Below are positions 1-8,248 of a stretch of DNA of 25,884 bases, piece after piece. Made by a program: the position numbers and the translations under genes. Each line of letters starts with the position of its first letter. Position 1 is the first letter of the stretch. The notes beneath the pieces are model-generated. The model worked only from the letters and a program-made list of their open reading frames with translations, did no database searches and had not been told where the DNA came from. The stretch is from Bacillota bacterium. Lineage in GTDB: Bacteria > Bacillota > Clostridia > Lachnospirales > Cellulosilyticaceae. The stretch lies in NCBI GenBank assembly GCA_023410675.1, contig JAEYPM010000075.1, positions 1-25,884 of the forward strand, in the 5' to 3' direction.

Positions 1-227
1 AGGTTTTAATTGCATTTTAAAGACATACTTATATACATTTATTGATAATTTCACTGATGTGATTAAAATTGTATATGAGATTTCTAAATTTAGGACTTTA
101 AAAACACCTGTTTTTGGGGTCTAATCACACTCAAACTATTAAAAATAATTTTTTCCTAAATAATTTGCTTACCCTCTATATCATCAAATATTGATCACTT
201 GTAATAATGTGAACCCTTTTATTAGAC

Positions 228-269
228 AAAAAAGAAGCTGTGCACTAATTTATTTAGTGCAACAACCTC
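228..269 (-). terminator. Intrinsic terminator of the NifU-like/GGGtGRT operon
   Basis: On the minus strand, just past the stop codon at 295, an imperfect stem (arms about 234-247 and 253-269) with core GCACTAA/TTAGTGC and an ATAAA loop is followed by a T-run, seen as the A-run at 228-233. Several G-U pairs and one bulge extend the stem. The plus strand also has CTCTTTTT beyond the stem, so it may work in both directions. Bases 1-225 hold no gene or signal I can support. Confidence 0.8.
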
Positions 270-294
270 TTTTTAACATTCATTTGATTATCTA

Positions 295-1296
295 TTATTT
301 ATTCATAGCTTCTTCTATAGCAACAGCTACTGCAACAGTAGCGCCTACCATTGGGTTGTTACCCATACCAATAAGTCCCATCATTTCAACGTGTGCTGGA
401 ACTGAAGAAGATCCTGCAAACTGTGCATCAGAATGCATTCTTCCCATAGTATCAGTCATACCATAAGAAGCAGGTCCTGCCGCCATATTATCTGGGTGAA
501 GTGTACGTCCTGTTCCGCCGCCTGAAGCTACTGAGAAGTATTTCTTGCCTTGTTCAATACATTCTTTTTTATATGTACCTGCTACTGGATGTTGGAAACG
601 TGTTGGGTTTGTTGAGTTACCTGTAATAGATACACCAACATTTTCAAGATGCATGATCGCTACACCTTCTCTAACATCATCTGCACCATAACAACGAACC
701 TTAGCTCTATCTCCATCTGAGTAAGCAATTTCTTTTACTACTTTAACTTCTCCTGTATAGTAATCAAATTGTGTCTGCACATAAGTAAATCCATTGATAC
801 GAGATATAATTTGTGCTGCATCTTTTCCAAGTCCGTTTAGAATTACCTTTAAGTCTTCTTTTCTTACTTTATTTGCTGACTTAGCGATACCTATAGCTCC
901 TTCTGCTGCTGCAAAAGATTCATGACCTGCTAAGAATGCAAAACATTTAGTTTCTTCACGAAGAAGCATAGCACCTAAATTACCATGACCAAGTCCTACT
1001 TTTCTATCATCTGCTACTGAACCAGGAATACAGAAAGCTTGAAGACCTTCTCCTAATACCTCAGCAGCATCTGCTGCAATTTTACATCCTTTTTTGATTG
1101 CTATTGCTGCACCTACTACATAAGCCCAGCATGCATTTTCAAATGCTATAGGTTGAATGTTTTTTGTGATATTGTAAGCGTCTACACCCTTTTCATCACA
1201 AATTGCCTTTGCTTCTTCTATATCTTTAATTCCATATGTATTTAAAACTTCATTTATTTGTTTTATTCTTCTTTCATAACTTTCAAATAATGGCAT
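295..1296 (-). CDS. GGGtGRT-family protein of unknown function
   Basis: A 333-residue soluble protein with no signal peptide or membrane segment. The diagnostic motif GGGTGRT lies at residues 259-265, followed by LHPDNMAAGPASYGMTDTMG. The family is named after this motif and has no established biochemical role that I know of. The C-terminus is Gly/Ala/Val-rich (MVGATVAVAVAIEEAMNK). Cys residues occur at 33, 56, 71, 89, 118, 202 and 246 without a CxxC pair. It starts at ATG 1296 behind AGGAGGTGC. It lies 17 bases downstream of a NifU/IscU-like scaffold gene on the same strand and is probably cotranscribed, so a link to Fe-S cluster handling is an inference from context only. Family identity is firm; function is unknown. 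Confidence 0.9.
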   Translation of the reverse strand: MPLFESYERRIKQINEVLNTYGIKDIEEAKAICDEKGVDAYNITKNIQPIAFENACWAYVVGAAIAIKKGCKIAADAAEVLGEGLQAFCIPGSVADDRKVGLGHGNLGAMLLREETKCFAFLAGHESFAAAEGAIGIAKSANKVRKEDLKVILNGLGKDAAQIISRINGFTYVQTQFDYYTGEVKVVKEIAYSDGDRAKVRCYGADDVREGVAIMHLENVGVSITGNSTNPTRFQHPVAGTYKKECIEQGKKYFSVASGGGTGRTLHPDNMAAGPASYGMTDTMGRMHSDAQFAGSSSVPAHVEMMGLIGMGNNPMVGATVAVAVAIEEAMNK

Positions 1297-1313
1297 TTTT
1301 CTTGCACCTCCTT

Positions 1314-2006
1314 TTACTCATGTCTTGGATCAATTTTACGTGCAGCTTCATCAAATCTGCCATATTGACCTGTTGCTTTTTCTAATGCTTCTTGTGCACT
1401 TATTCCTTTTTTAATCATATCCATCATTTTACCAAAATGAATGAATTTATATCCTATAATTTGATCATCTTTGTCAAGTGCAATTTCAGTAACATAACCT
1501 TCAGCCATTTCTAAGTATCTTGGTCCTTTTGCTTTTGTTGCATACATTGTACCAACTTGGCTACGAAGTCCTTTACCTAAGTCTTCAAGTCCAGCACCTA
1601 TAGGAAGTCCTCCTTCAGAAAAAGCTGTTTGTGTTCTTCCGTATACAATTTGTAAGAACAATTCACGCATAGCTGTATTAATCGCATCACATACAAGATC
1701 TGTATTTAATGCTTCTAAAATAGTCTTTCCTGTTAAGATTTCTGCTGCCATTGCTGCTGAATGGGTCATACCAGAACATCCTACTGTTTCAACTAAAGCT
1801 TCTTCAATAACTCCATCCTTAACATTTAAAGTTAATTTGCATGTTCCCTGCTGAGGAGCACACCAGCCTACCCCGTGAGTAAGCCCGCTAATATCTTTAA
1901 TTTCTTTTGCCTGTACCCATTTTCCTTCTTCTGGAATTGGAGCAGGACCATGATTTGGTCCTTTTGCTACAGGGCACATTAATTCTACTTCATGAGAATA
2001 AATCAT
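1314..2006 (-). CDS. NifU/IscU-like iron-sulfur cluster assembly scaffold protein
   Basis: A 230-residue protein resembling the NifU N-terminal (IscU) scaffold fold. Candidate cluster ligands sit in blocks placed as in IscU: GWCAPQQGTCKL (C49, C56), VETVGCSGMTHSAA (C77) and LVCDAINTAM (C106); C11 is an extra one. It is longer than a stand-alone IscU (about 130 residues): the C-terminal part from about residue 130 carries a Gly-rich stretch (EGGLPIGAGLEDLGKGL) and a region unlike IscU. The start ATG at 2006 has AAAGGAG seven bases upstream; an earlier ATG (2011) is closed at once by TGA. As first gene of the operon with the GGGtGRT protein, it is transcribed from the promoter at 2102-2130. There is no sulfurase (iscS/nifS) nearby, so it may be a specialised rather than housekeeping scaffold (inference). 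Confidence 0.85.
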   Translation of the reverse strand: MIYSHEVELMCPVAKGPNHGPAPIPEEGKWVQAKEIKDISGLTHGVGWCAPQQGTCKLTLNVKDGVIEEALVETVGCSGMTHSAAMAAEILTGKTILEALNTDLVCDAINTAMRELFLQIVYGRTQTAFSEGGLPIGAGLEDLGKGLRSQVGTMYATKAKGPRYLEMAEGYVTEIALDKDDQIIGYKFIHFGKMMDMIKKGISAQEALEKATGQYGRFDEAARKIDPRHE

Positions 2007-2101
2007 ACCATGACTCCTTTCTACTTTATATTTCTATCTTCTGATTCCTACTATTTAAAGAATAACCTTTAAATCTAGTTAAGTATTTAACATACATTTC
2101 T

Positions 2102-2130
2102 ATTTTATATAGGCTTTACTGATATGTCAA
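2102..2130 (-). promoter_or_regulatory. SigA promoter of the NifU-like/GGGtGRT operon
   Basis: Reading the minus strand, TTGACA (2130-2125) is followed by a 17-base spacer and TAAAAT (2107-2102), an exact -35 and a 5/6 match to TATAAT. The start codon at 2006 lies about 90 bases further on. No operator or riboswitch is evident in the leader. Confidence 0.8.
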
Positions 2131-2161
2131 TCACTATATCTTTTTCAAAGATATATTATCA

Positions 2162-2199
2162 ATTGCAAAAATAAAGACCACTTGTGTGATCTTTATTTT
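2162..2199 (-). terminator. Terminator of the M16C protease gene
   Basis: A perfect 10-bp inverted repeat, AAAATAAAGA (2168-2177) against TCTTTATTTT (2190-2199), with a 12-base loop in which CAC/GTG can pair further. It lies about 65 bases past the protease stop codon. Its arm ends in TTTATTTTT on the minus strand, which serves as the T-tract. Confidence 0.65.
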
Positions 2200-2238
2200 G
2201 TGATCTTTATTTTGTGATCTTTTTTTGTGATTTTATTT
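2186..2238. repeat. Tandem repeat of about 14 bp beside the terminator
   Basis: GTGATCTTTATTTT occurs at 2186-2199 and again at 2200-2213. A shortened copy, GTGATCTTTTTTT, follows at 2214-2226 and a degenerate one, GTGATTTTATTT, at 2227-2238. The first copy includes the right arm of the terminator hairpin, so the array looks like slippage amplification of that arm. It could offer alternative pairing partners for the left arm. Confidence 0.75.
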
Positions 2239-2265
2239 AATTAAAAGCTTTCTTATTATTTTGGT

Positions 2266-5133
2266 CTATTTAGCACTATAAACCTTTTTGTTTATAAATA
2301 ATACTCTTTTATTCTTGCTTGTTGCAATTGAAAGAATTCCCCTTTTAGGTATTTGTGCATATTCGTCAGAGCGATCTTCTACATCTTGCACAGTAGTAGA
2401 AACTATTTGATTTTGCAAATCTATTATGTCTATTTTGTTCCCAAGTATATTTTTTTCTATTGCATCTGCTTGCACCATGTCATTAGCAAACAGTTTAAAT
2501 GCGTTCTGTACTCTAGATAGAGCTTCTTTTTTAGCTCCTTCTAAATCATTCTTATCTATTTTTTTAAGCTGATCGCCTATATTATCAAATACTTGTAGTG
2601 AGCGTATATAATCTGGGTCTCTATAAGTATAAAGTCCAATTGCATTTAACGATGATGGATTCATTCCTGCACCATAAGCACCATTTTTAAGACGTATTTG
2701 GGGGCTAATATAGCTTTTAGTAAGATAAGAACTTGCTATATAATCTATCCCATCTACTGGTTTATCTTTTTCAAATGACATATAAATATAGTCTACATTT
2801 GTATCCATTAGATAAACATTGACTTTGGGCATTAACTTAAAATCATAAATATTTTTATTAACTGTCTCCTTTAAGTTTGATTCTGTTCTTTTTTCATTAA
2901 CCGTCCCCTCAGCTCCCTCTGAATTTGACTTTGATTCTTGATGCTTAATTATTTTTTGAATAGATTTTTTGTATTTATATAAAACGTTTTTAGGGCAAGC
3001 AATTCCTACTTTAAGTCCTTGGTTATGATAAATTTGGTCGTCTATATTTTTTACTTTATCTATCCACTTCGTGTCTTGTTTCTCTTTTAGTTTACTACAC
3101 AGTTCATATACTGGATATGTCATCTCATAGTTATAGCGACTCGCTCCTTTTATTGAGCCACTGCTGATACAGATTAAATTTTGAAGTATATTTTCGTTTT
3201 GTTGCTCTTCAAATTCACTAATAAATTGATTAAGTTTATTTAAATACCATGTTGTTTCTTTAGCTATAAGTTCTTTCCTAACATTATCTAACAAAGTGTC
3301 TCTATCTTTAATGGTCGTATCTGTTAAGATGCTGATTTTCAGATAAGGGGTATATGTCTTATTTTTTTCAATAGCTATAGGTGCTATGCTAAAGCTTGCT
3401 TTATATGGGGTCATCTCTTTTGCACTTTCATTAAGTAAATAACTATAAAGTGCTAAATAAGGTAAGTCATTCTGCTCAACACCTGTTGTATTATAATAAA
3501 GTTGTATTTGAGCAAGTTTCGTGTGAATGGGCGTTATCATATAATAAACTTCTTTTTCTTCCTTTATATTTGTATAGGCTTCTGGGCTAACTACTAACTC
3601 TTCTTCATTAATTTTTTCAAACGTAGCTTTATTCTTCTCATTTTGCCACTCAGATAGGGATGCTATAACATCTTCCCATTTTTCTTTAGGAATACTGCTT
3701 ATTTCCTTAGGATCTTCTTCTATTAACTTTTCCTTTGGACTTAGTTCAATAACGGTCTGTTGTGAATCAGATAGTAATAGTTCTTTATTTACTGGGTTAA
3801 TTTCCTTTAGTTTATGAATATAGTCTTTTGAAACATAATACTGGTAAGTATCTTTTTCATGTGCCCATGCTTCAAATATGCTTCTAGCAACATCTATTCC
3901 TCTAAGGGGATCACTATTTCCTATCTTTTGGGCTACATTATATTGACTGATTGTATCTTGTTCAAGATTTACATTTCGTATATCTTTTGTTTTTATATCT
4001 TCTAATAAGTCGATCAGCTGCCTTTTGTATAATTCTTTTTTTGTCTGCTCGACGTCTTTTATAACAATAGAATAAATAGGATAAGGTAAATCACTATCTT
4101 TACAAACCTCTACTCTTTCTATATTCATCTTTTTTATCTGGGTTTGAAAATAAGAATTTGGATTGATAAGATAAGTATGAACCCATAAATCAAGCTCAAC
4201 TTGCTCTTTGATACTTAGTTTTTTTCTTACAAGATAACTTTTTATAATCAATGATTTATCACTATCCGAAATATAACTATCAACTATATGAGTGGGGGGT
4301 TGCTTGGGCAGTACCACCATATTTTCTTCCTTACCATTTGAAGTATACTTATTAATATAGTTATCAATGATATTCAGCATTTTTTCAATCTGAATATCTC
4401 CATATAAAACAATCTTCATATTGCTTGGATGATAATATTTTTTGTAAACATTAATAAATTCCTCGTACGTAAGCTTTGGGATATCACTTGGTAAGCCACC
4501 ACTATCGTTCTCATAGTGCGTTCCTTTATAAATATTGCTTCTAATACTTCTATAGATAATCCTATCCTTTGCTTTTATTGCACCTTTCATCTCATTATAA
4601 ACTACTCCACCAAAAGAATTGGTCCTTGGATTGTAATGAAAGCTTTCTTGGTAAAATCCATGTGGTTGATCAATCATCGTTGGATTAAGAACACTGTCTA
4701 AATAGATGTGCATTAAATTTTCATAGCATGTATCATAAGGGGTACAGAAAGGATAGACAGTCAAATCTGCACTAGTAAATGCATTCATATAAATACTTGG
4801 ATAAGCCTCCCCTGCATCAAAAAACAAGTTATTAAAAGGGTACTTTTTTGAACCTGTAAGCACAGTATGTTCTATAATATGATTAACCCCTGTATTATCA
4901 GATGTTGGTGTTTTCACCCCTAGTGCAAAACTTTTTCGTTTATCTTTATTTTTAATCCATATAACTTCCATTCCCAACTTTTTATGCTTAAATGTATAGA
5001 GGATATCTTGATCATACTTTACTTTCTTAACCTCTACAAAGCTACTCTTCTCTTTAGCATAAATAGGGATCATAACAAAAAAAACTACCAAAAATAAAAA
5101 AATAAATATCTTGAACTTTGTTTTATTAAGCAT
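2266..5133 (-). CDS. Exported M16C (insulinase/PreP-like) zinc metalloprotease
   Basis: A 955-residue protein of the two-lobed M16C (presequence-protease/insulinase) type. The inverted zinc motif HIIEH is at residues 85-89 (His85 and His89 as ligands, Glu88 as base), with the distal Glu ligand in YNEMKG (E181). The C-lobe keeps the substrate-binding Arg/Tyr pair in RLKNGAYG (R814, Y820). Residues 8-26 form a hydrophobic segment after a Lys-rich start (signal peptide or N-anchor, ending near IYAKEK), which a cytosolic PreP-like enzyme would not have. The enzyme therefore probably acts outside the membrane on peptides. A Ser/Glu/Lys-rich linker near 735-765 contains a short internal duplication. 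The start ATG follows GGAGGG; the gene is single and diverges from sleC. The family call is strong; the substrate is unknown. Confidence 0.9.
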   Translation of the reverse strand: MLNKTKFKIFIFLFLVVFFVMIPIYAKEKSSFVEVKKVKYDQDILYTFKHKKLGMEVIWIKNKDKRKSFALGVKTPTSDNTGVNHIIEHTVLTGSKKYPFNNLFFDAGEAYPSIYMNAFTSADLTVYPFCTPYDTCYENLMHIYLDSVLNPTMIDQPHGFYQESFHYNPRTNSFGGVVYNEMKGAIKAKDRIIYRSIRSNIYKGTHYENDSGGLPSDIPKLTYEEFINVYKKYYHPSNMKIVLYGDIQIEKMLNIIDNYINKYTSNGKEENMVVLPKQPPTHIVDSYISDSDKSLIIKSYLVRKKLSIKEQVELDLWVHTYLINPNSYFQTQIKKMNIERVEVCKDSDLPYPIYSIVIKDVEQTKKELYKRQLIDLLEDIKTKDIRNVNLEQDTISQYNVAQKIGNSDPLRGIDVARSIFEAWAHEKDTYQYYVSKDYIHKLKEINPVNKELLLSDSQQTVIELSPKEKLIEEDPKEISSIPKEKWEDVIASLSEWQNEKNKATFEKINEEELVVSPEAYTNIKEEKEVYYMITPIHTKLAQIQLYYNTTGVEQNDLPYLALYSYLLNESAKEMTPYKASFSIAPIAIEKNKTYTPYLKISILTDTTIKDRDTLLDNVRKELIAKETTWYLNKLNQFISEFEEQQNENILQNLICISSGSIKGASRYNYEMTYPVYELCSKLKEKQDTKWIDKVKNIDDQIYHNQGLKVGIACPKNVLYKYKKSIQKIIKHQESKSNSEGAEGTVNEKRTESNLKETVNKNIYDFKLMPKVNVYLMDTNVDYIYMSFEKDKPVDGIDYIASSYLTKSYISPQIRLKNGAYGAGMNPSSLNAIGLYTYRDPDYIRSLQVFDNIGDQLKKIDKNDLEGAKKEALSRVQNAFKLFANDMVQADAIEKNILGNKIDIIDLQNQIVSTTVQDVEDRSDEYAQIPKRGILSIATSKNKRVLFINKKVYSAK

Positions 5134-5139
5134 TGTATT

Positions 5140-5157
5140 CCCTCCTACAAAGTAGGA
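5140..5157 (-). promoter_or_regulatory. Small hairpin overlapping the protease ribosome site
   Basis: In the mRNA of the M16C gene, TCCTAC and GTAGGA (5157-5152 and 5148-5143 on the minus strand) can form a 6-bp stem with a 3-base loop. Its 3' arm takes the first bases of the Shine-Dalgarno GGAGGG (5145-5140). It might lower translation by masking the ribosome site. The structure is short and may be chance. Confidence 0.35.
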
Positions 5158-5368
5158 TGTACACTTTCGTTTTTTTTATCACACTATTTTACCTATGTAC
5201 CAGTTTACTTGTATCTGTTTCATTCTTGCTCATGTTTCATTCCTTCTTATGTTTCTTTCCTTTTATGCTTCTTATATGTCTCTTTTGTGTCTCTTTTAGT
5301 TGCCCATTATAAGTTGTCTTATCCTTCTTCCTATAGCTACTTTTTAGTTCTATGTCCTATGATTTTTT

Positions 5369-5380
5369 CATATAGTATAG
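5369..5380 (+). promoter_or_regulatory. Candidate sporulation (sigma-E-like) -10 of sleC
   Basis: CATATAGTATAG lies about 32 bases upstream of the sleC ATG. CATATAGT matches the Bacillus sigma-E -10 consensus CATACANT except at one base, and CATATAGTA also fits the sigma-K form CATANNNTA. No strong -35 is visible. The same 8-mer precedes the csp operon. sleC and csp genes of C. difficile are expressed in the mother cell under sigma-E, which makes this reading reasonable; it is still a prediction. The rest of 5158-5400 is strongly pyrimidine-rich on the plus strand and holds no gene I can support. Confidence 0.5.
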
Positions 5381-5411
5381 TTAGCAAATTGAACTATTAA
5401 GGAGGGGTACT

Positions 5412-6731
5412 ATGCATGTCCCTAATTATCCACCTACTATGTCACGGCAAACCTTCGGCTCTTTACAAGTCAGTGTAACTCAAGATCCCCTATTAGGACC
5501 TGAACTACCTATTAGCAATGTTCCAGTAACTATACGTGCTATTTCTCCAGACGGAAGTGGAACAATCATCGCGGAACTCACAACCAATGAGCTTGGAAGA
5601 ACAGACGCTCTTGAAATTGAAGCACCACCTGAAGAATATAGTCTTGACCCAGAAGTCACTGCTCAGCCTTTTTCTTCCTATACAGTATCTACAAGTAGTC
5701 CTGAATGGGTTAGCACCATGGTTGTAGGTACTCAGGTTTTCCCTAATACATTATCTGTACAACCTACTCATCTGCAACCTATCTCAAGATCCATGGCATA
5801 TAGGAGTCCTAGGCAATCCTCCATCAGACAGCAAGAAGAAATTTTTATTATTGGTCCACCTACTTTATTTGGAAACTTTGAGCCAAAGATTCCTGAAGAT
5901 GAAATTAAACCTATGCCTCCTGGCTCAGGATTTGTTACTCTGGATAATGTTGTTGTTCCTGAATTTATAGTCGTTCATGATGGTACACCAAATAATCAAG
6001 CTGCTCCTAACTACACCATACGTTATATAGACTATATTAAGAATGTAGCATGTTCCGAAATATATCCTACCTGGACAAGTGAAGCCATCCGTGCTAACGT
6101 TTATGCTATTGTTTCCTTTACACTAAACAGAGTATTTACAGAATGGTATCGAAACCAAGGTAAACCCTTTACCATTACAAGTTCTACTGCATTTGATCAT
6201 GCTTTTTTTCATGGTCGTAATATTTTTGCAAATGTTGCCCAAATCGTAGATGAAGTATTTAATGTCTTTATTAATCGCACAGGTGTCCAGCAACCTCTTT
6301 TAGCACAGTACTGTGATGGCAGGCGTGTTCAATGTCCAGGGTGGATGACACAGTGGGGTAGCCAATCCCTTGGTAACCAAGGAGTAAATGCTGAAAATAT
6401 ATTAAAGAGCTTTTATGGGCAAAACATTCGCCTTGTAGGTGCTCCAAATGTTCAAGGCATTCCTGAGTCGTACCCCGGAACACCTCTTAGATTAGGTTCT
6501 AGTGGAGCATCAGTACGCAAAATCCAAGAGCAGCTCAATCGTATCTCTGACAACTACCCAGCTATTCCAAAAGTTGCAGCAGATGGTAGCTTTGGTCCAG
6601 CTACAGAAGAAGCTGTTAAGACCTTCCAGCGTGTCTTTAACTTAACAGTAGATGGTATTGTGGGAAGAGCCACGTGGTATAGAATTTCTCAAATTTATAC
6701 CGCTGTAACAAGAATGGCTGAACTTAACTAA
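5412..6731 (+). CDS. sleC: Spore cortex-lytic enzyme zymogen (pro-SleC)
   Basis: A 439-residue protein matching clostridial SleC in length and domain order. SleC is made as an inactive zymogen and, after Csp cleavage, cuts spore cortex peptidoglycan during germination. Residues 15-110 form a beta-rich pro-region (SLQVSVTQDP, then a transthyretin-like stretch). Residues about 180-345 are a SpoIID-like lytic transglycosylase domain: WTSEAIRANVYAIVSFTLNR, with E224 the likely catalytic Glu, and CPGWMTQWGSQSLGNQGV near 308-325. Residues 358-425 are a PG_binding_1 repeat (LRLGSSGASVRKIQEQLN, then DGIVGRATW). There is no signal peptide, as expected for a protein made in the mother cell. ATG 5412 follows AGGAGG. 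The gene is monocistronic, with its own terminator at 6741. The csp genes that would activate it lie 4.7 kb away on the other strand. Confidence 0.92.
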   Translation: MHVPNYPPTMSRQTFGSLQVSVTQDPLLGPELPISNVPVTIRAISPDGSGTIIAELTTNELGRTDALEIEAPPEEYSLDPEVTAQPFSSYTVSTSSPEWVSTMVVGTQVFPNTLSVQPTHLQPISRSMAYRSPRQSSIRQQEEIFIIGPPTLFGNFEPKIPEDEIKPMPPGSGFVTLDNVVVPEFIVVHDGTPNNQAAPNYTIRYIDYIKNVACSEIYPTWTSEAIRANVYAIVSFTLNRVFTEWYRNQGKPFTITSSTAFDHAFFHGRNIFANVAQIVDEVFNVFINRTGVQQPLLAQYCDGRRVQCPGWMTQWGSQSLGNQGVNAENILKSFYGQNIRLVGAPNVQGIPESYPGTPLRLGSSGASVRKIQEQLNRISDNYPAIPKVAADGSFGPATEEAVKTFQRVFNLTVDGIVGRATWYRISQIYTAVTRMAELN

Positions 6732-6740
6732 ATTAATAAG

Positions 6741-6780
6741 GCACTGAATGATAGATTACTCTATATTCAGTGCTTTATTC
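6741..6780 (+). terminator. Terminator of sleC, possibly bidirectional
   Basis: GCACTGAAT (6741-6749) pairs with ATTCAGTGC (6765-6773). An inner ATAGA/TCTAT pairing closes on a TTAC loop with one bulged G, and TTTATTC follows on the plus strand. It starts nine bases after the sleC stop. The convergent permease gene ends at 6899, so the hairpin may also stop transcripts from that side, though the minus-strand T-tract is poor. Confidence 0.8.
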
Positions 6781-6898
6781 CCTCTTTTATTTATGAATTC
6801 TATTGCTTTTTCATTGGTTTTCATGTCTTCGTTATTTCTTTTTACTTCGTATGTTACTTATCCGATTACTTTTTCTTTGTTCGTTTCTATCATTCACT

Positions 6899-8248
6899 TT
6901 ATTCCGTTCTTATTGCACTTAGCGCAGAAAGTTTCATTGCTCTTCTTGCTGGGAAATAGCCAGATATTAATCCAATCATGGTCGCAAAACTAACCGCAGC
7001 CATGGCAAGCCAAGGAACAATCATAGATACTTTCCCTTCTGCAATACCCATAATTCCTCCTGCAAATTGTGCACCTACAATATTTAGTACAAATGAAATA
7101 GCTAGTGAAAATATAAGCCCTAAAATCCCCCCAATAAGCCCAATTAAAACTGCTTCAATCAAAAATAGTTTCTTAATGTCTGATATTTTAGCCCCTATTA
7201 CTTTCATAATACCAATTTCTTTAGTTCTTTCATAAATACTCATCATCATTGTATTGGTAATACCTATAGCTGCAACAAATAATGATATAGCACCTATACC
7301 ACCTAGTGCCATTTGAATACCCATTGAGAGTTTTTTCATCTCATTGATTTGATCCATTGAACTATAAGTCCTAAAACCTTGATCTTGCAAGCTTTTTTGT
7401 ACTGTTTCAACTTGTTTTCTGTCTTTTACTTTAACTCTTACTTCATCATATACTTCTTCCTTCTTTTTTGAAGAAGCTCCCTTTGGTTTACCTTGCATTT
7501 GATTTTCATATTTTGTTTTTTGCTCTACAATTTTTTTAAAAGCTTCTCTTGGAACATAAACAGAATAATAGGTTTCATATTTTGTTTCAGGAGTAATGCC
7601 AACTAATCTAAAGGTAGAATTTTTTTCAGTTTTTATTTTATTGCCATTCATATCTTGCACAATAGGCTTTCCTTTTTCATAATCATATTCTCTTACATCA
7701 ATTTCAATTTGATCAGATCCTAAAGCAAATTCCATCCTTGTAGGTTCTTTATTAAAATTAATTTTTGCACCGATTTTTGAAAACTCCAATGGTATTTGAT
7801 ACCCCATCACCATGACATCTTTTTCGCCCTTAGCCATATCTGTGCCTTCTGCTACTTTATAATCTAGTGCCTCCATGTCTTCAGCATCCATACCATAAAT
7901 TTCAAATCCCCAGTTAGATTTATATTTACCAAAAACTAAATAAGCATAGGTACGCATGATGGGAATAACTCTTTCTACCCCATCAATTTCCATAAAACCT
8001 TCTAGCGTCCTATTATCTAGCTTTGGTGCTTTAGGGTCATCATAGCCTTCTGGCATAACACTAATCACAGTAAGGCTTCCCATCTGTTCCACCATACTCT
8101 CAAAGTTTTTATCCATTGCAATACCAACTGAAAGCATAAGTATGATAGAACTTGTCCCAATAACAACGCCTAAGATTGTTAAACAAGTTCTTAACTTTCT
8201 TCTCCATAAACTACGAATGCTCATTGAAAATAAATCAGAGATCTTCAT
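6899..8248 (-). CDS. MacB/FtsX-type ABC transporter permease
   Basis: A 449-residue permease with the FtsX/MacB layout. TM1 is at about 21-42 after the basic stretch SLWRRKLRTCLTILG. A large extracellular MacB_PCD-like domain spans about 45-300, with a Lys-rich insert GKPKGASSKKKEE near 253-265. TM2 to TM4 lie at about 311-337, 361-391 and 409-432. YERTKEIGIMKVIGA (339-353) is the typical cytoplasmic coupling helix that contacts the ATPase. Such permeases usually work by mechanotransmission (expelling or activating a substrate at the outer face) rather than by classic import. The start ATG at 8248 overlaps the end of the preceding gene by 14 bases, indicating translational coupling. It is the last gene of the three-gene operon from 11295. 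The substrate is unknown. Confidence 0.88.
   Translation of the reverse strand: MKISDLFSMSIRSLWRRKLRTCLTILGVVIGTSSIILMLSVGIAMDKNFESMVEQMGSLTVISVMPEGYDDPKAPKLDNRTLEGFMEIDGVERVIPIMRTYAYLVFGKYKSNWGFEIYGMDAEDMEALDYKVAEGTDMAKGEKDVMVMGYQIPLEFSKIGAKINFNKEPTRMEFALGSDQIEIDVREYDYEKGKPIVQDMNGNKIKTEKNSTFRLVGITPETKYETYYSVYVPREAFKKIVEQKTKYENQMQGKPKGASSKKKEEVYDEVRVKVKDRKQVETVQKSLQDQGFRTYSSMDQINEMKKLSMGIQMALGGIGAISLFVAAIGITNTMMMSIYERTKEIGIMKVIGAKISDIKKLFLIEAVLIGLIGGILGLIFSLAISFVLNIVGAQFAGGIMGIAEGKVSMIVPWLAMAAVSFATMIGLISGYFPARRAMKLSALSAIRTE

Noticed and set aside
104..119. AAAAAC/GTTTTT hairpin near the left edge as a terminator
   Set aside because: Only six A-T-rich pairs with a four-base loop and no adjacent gene end in view; likely chance in AT-rich DNA.
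5209..5400. 63-residue hydrophobic open frame upstream of sleC
   Set aside because: It begins at TTG without a ribosome site, lies in pyrimidine-rich DNA that gives Leu/Phe/Ser-rich peptides by default, and resembles no known family.
6748..6993. 81-residue hydrophobic open frame after sleC
   Set aside because: It starts inside the sleC terminator hairpin, runs into the permease gene on the other strand and has no ribosome site; composition explains the hydrophobicity.
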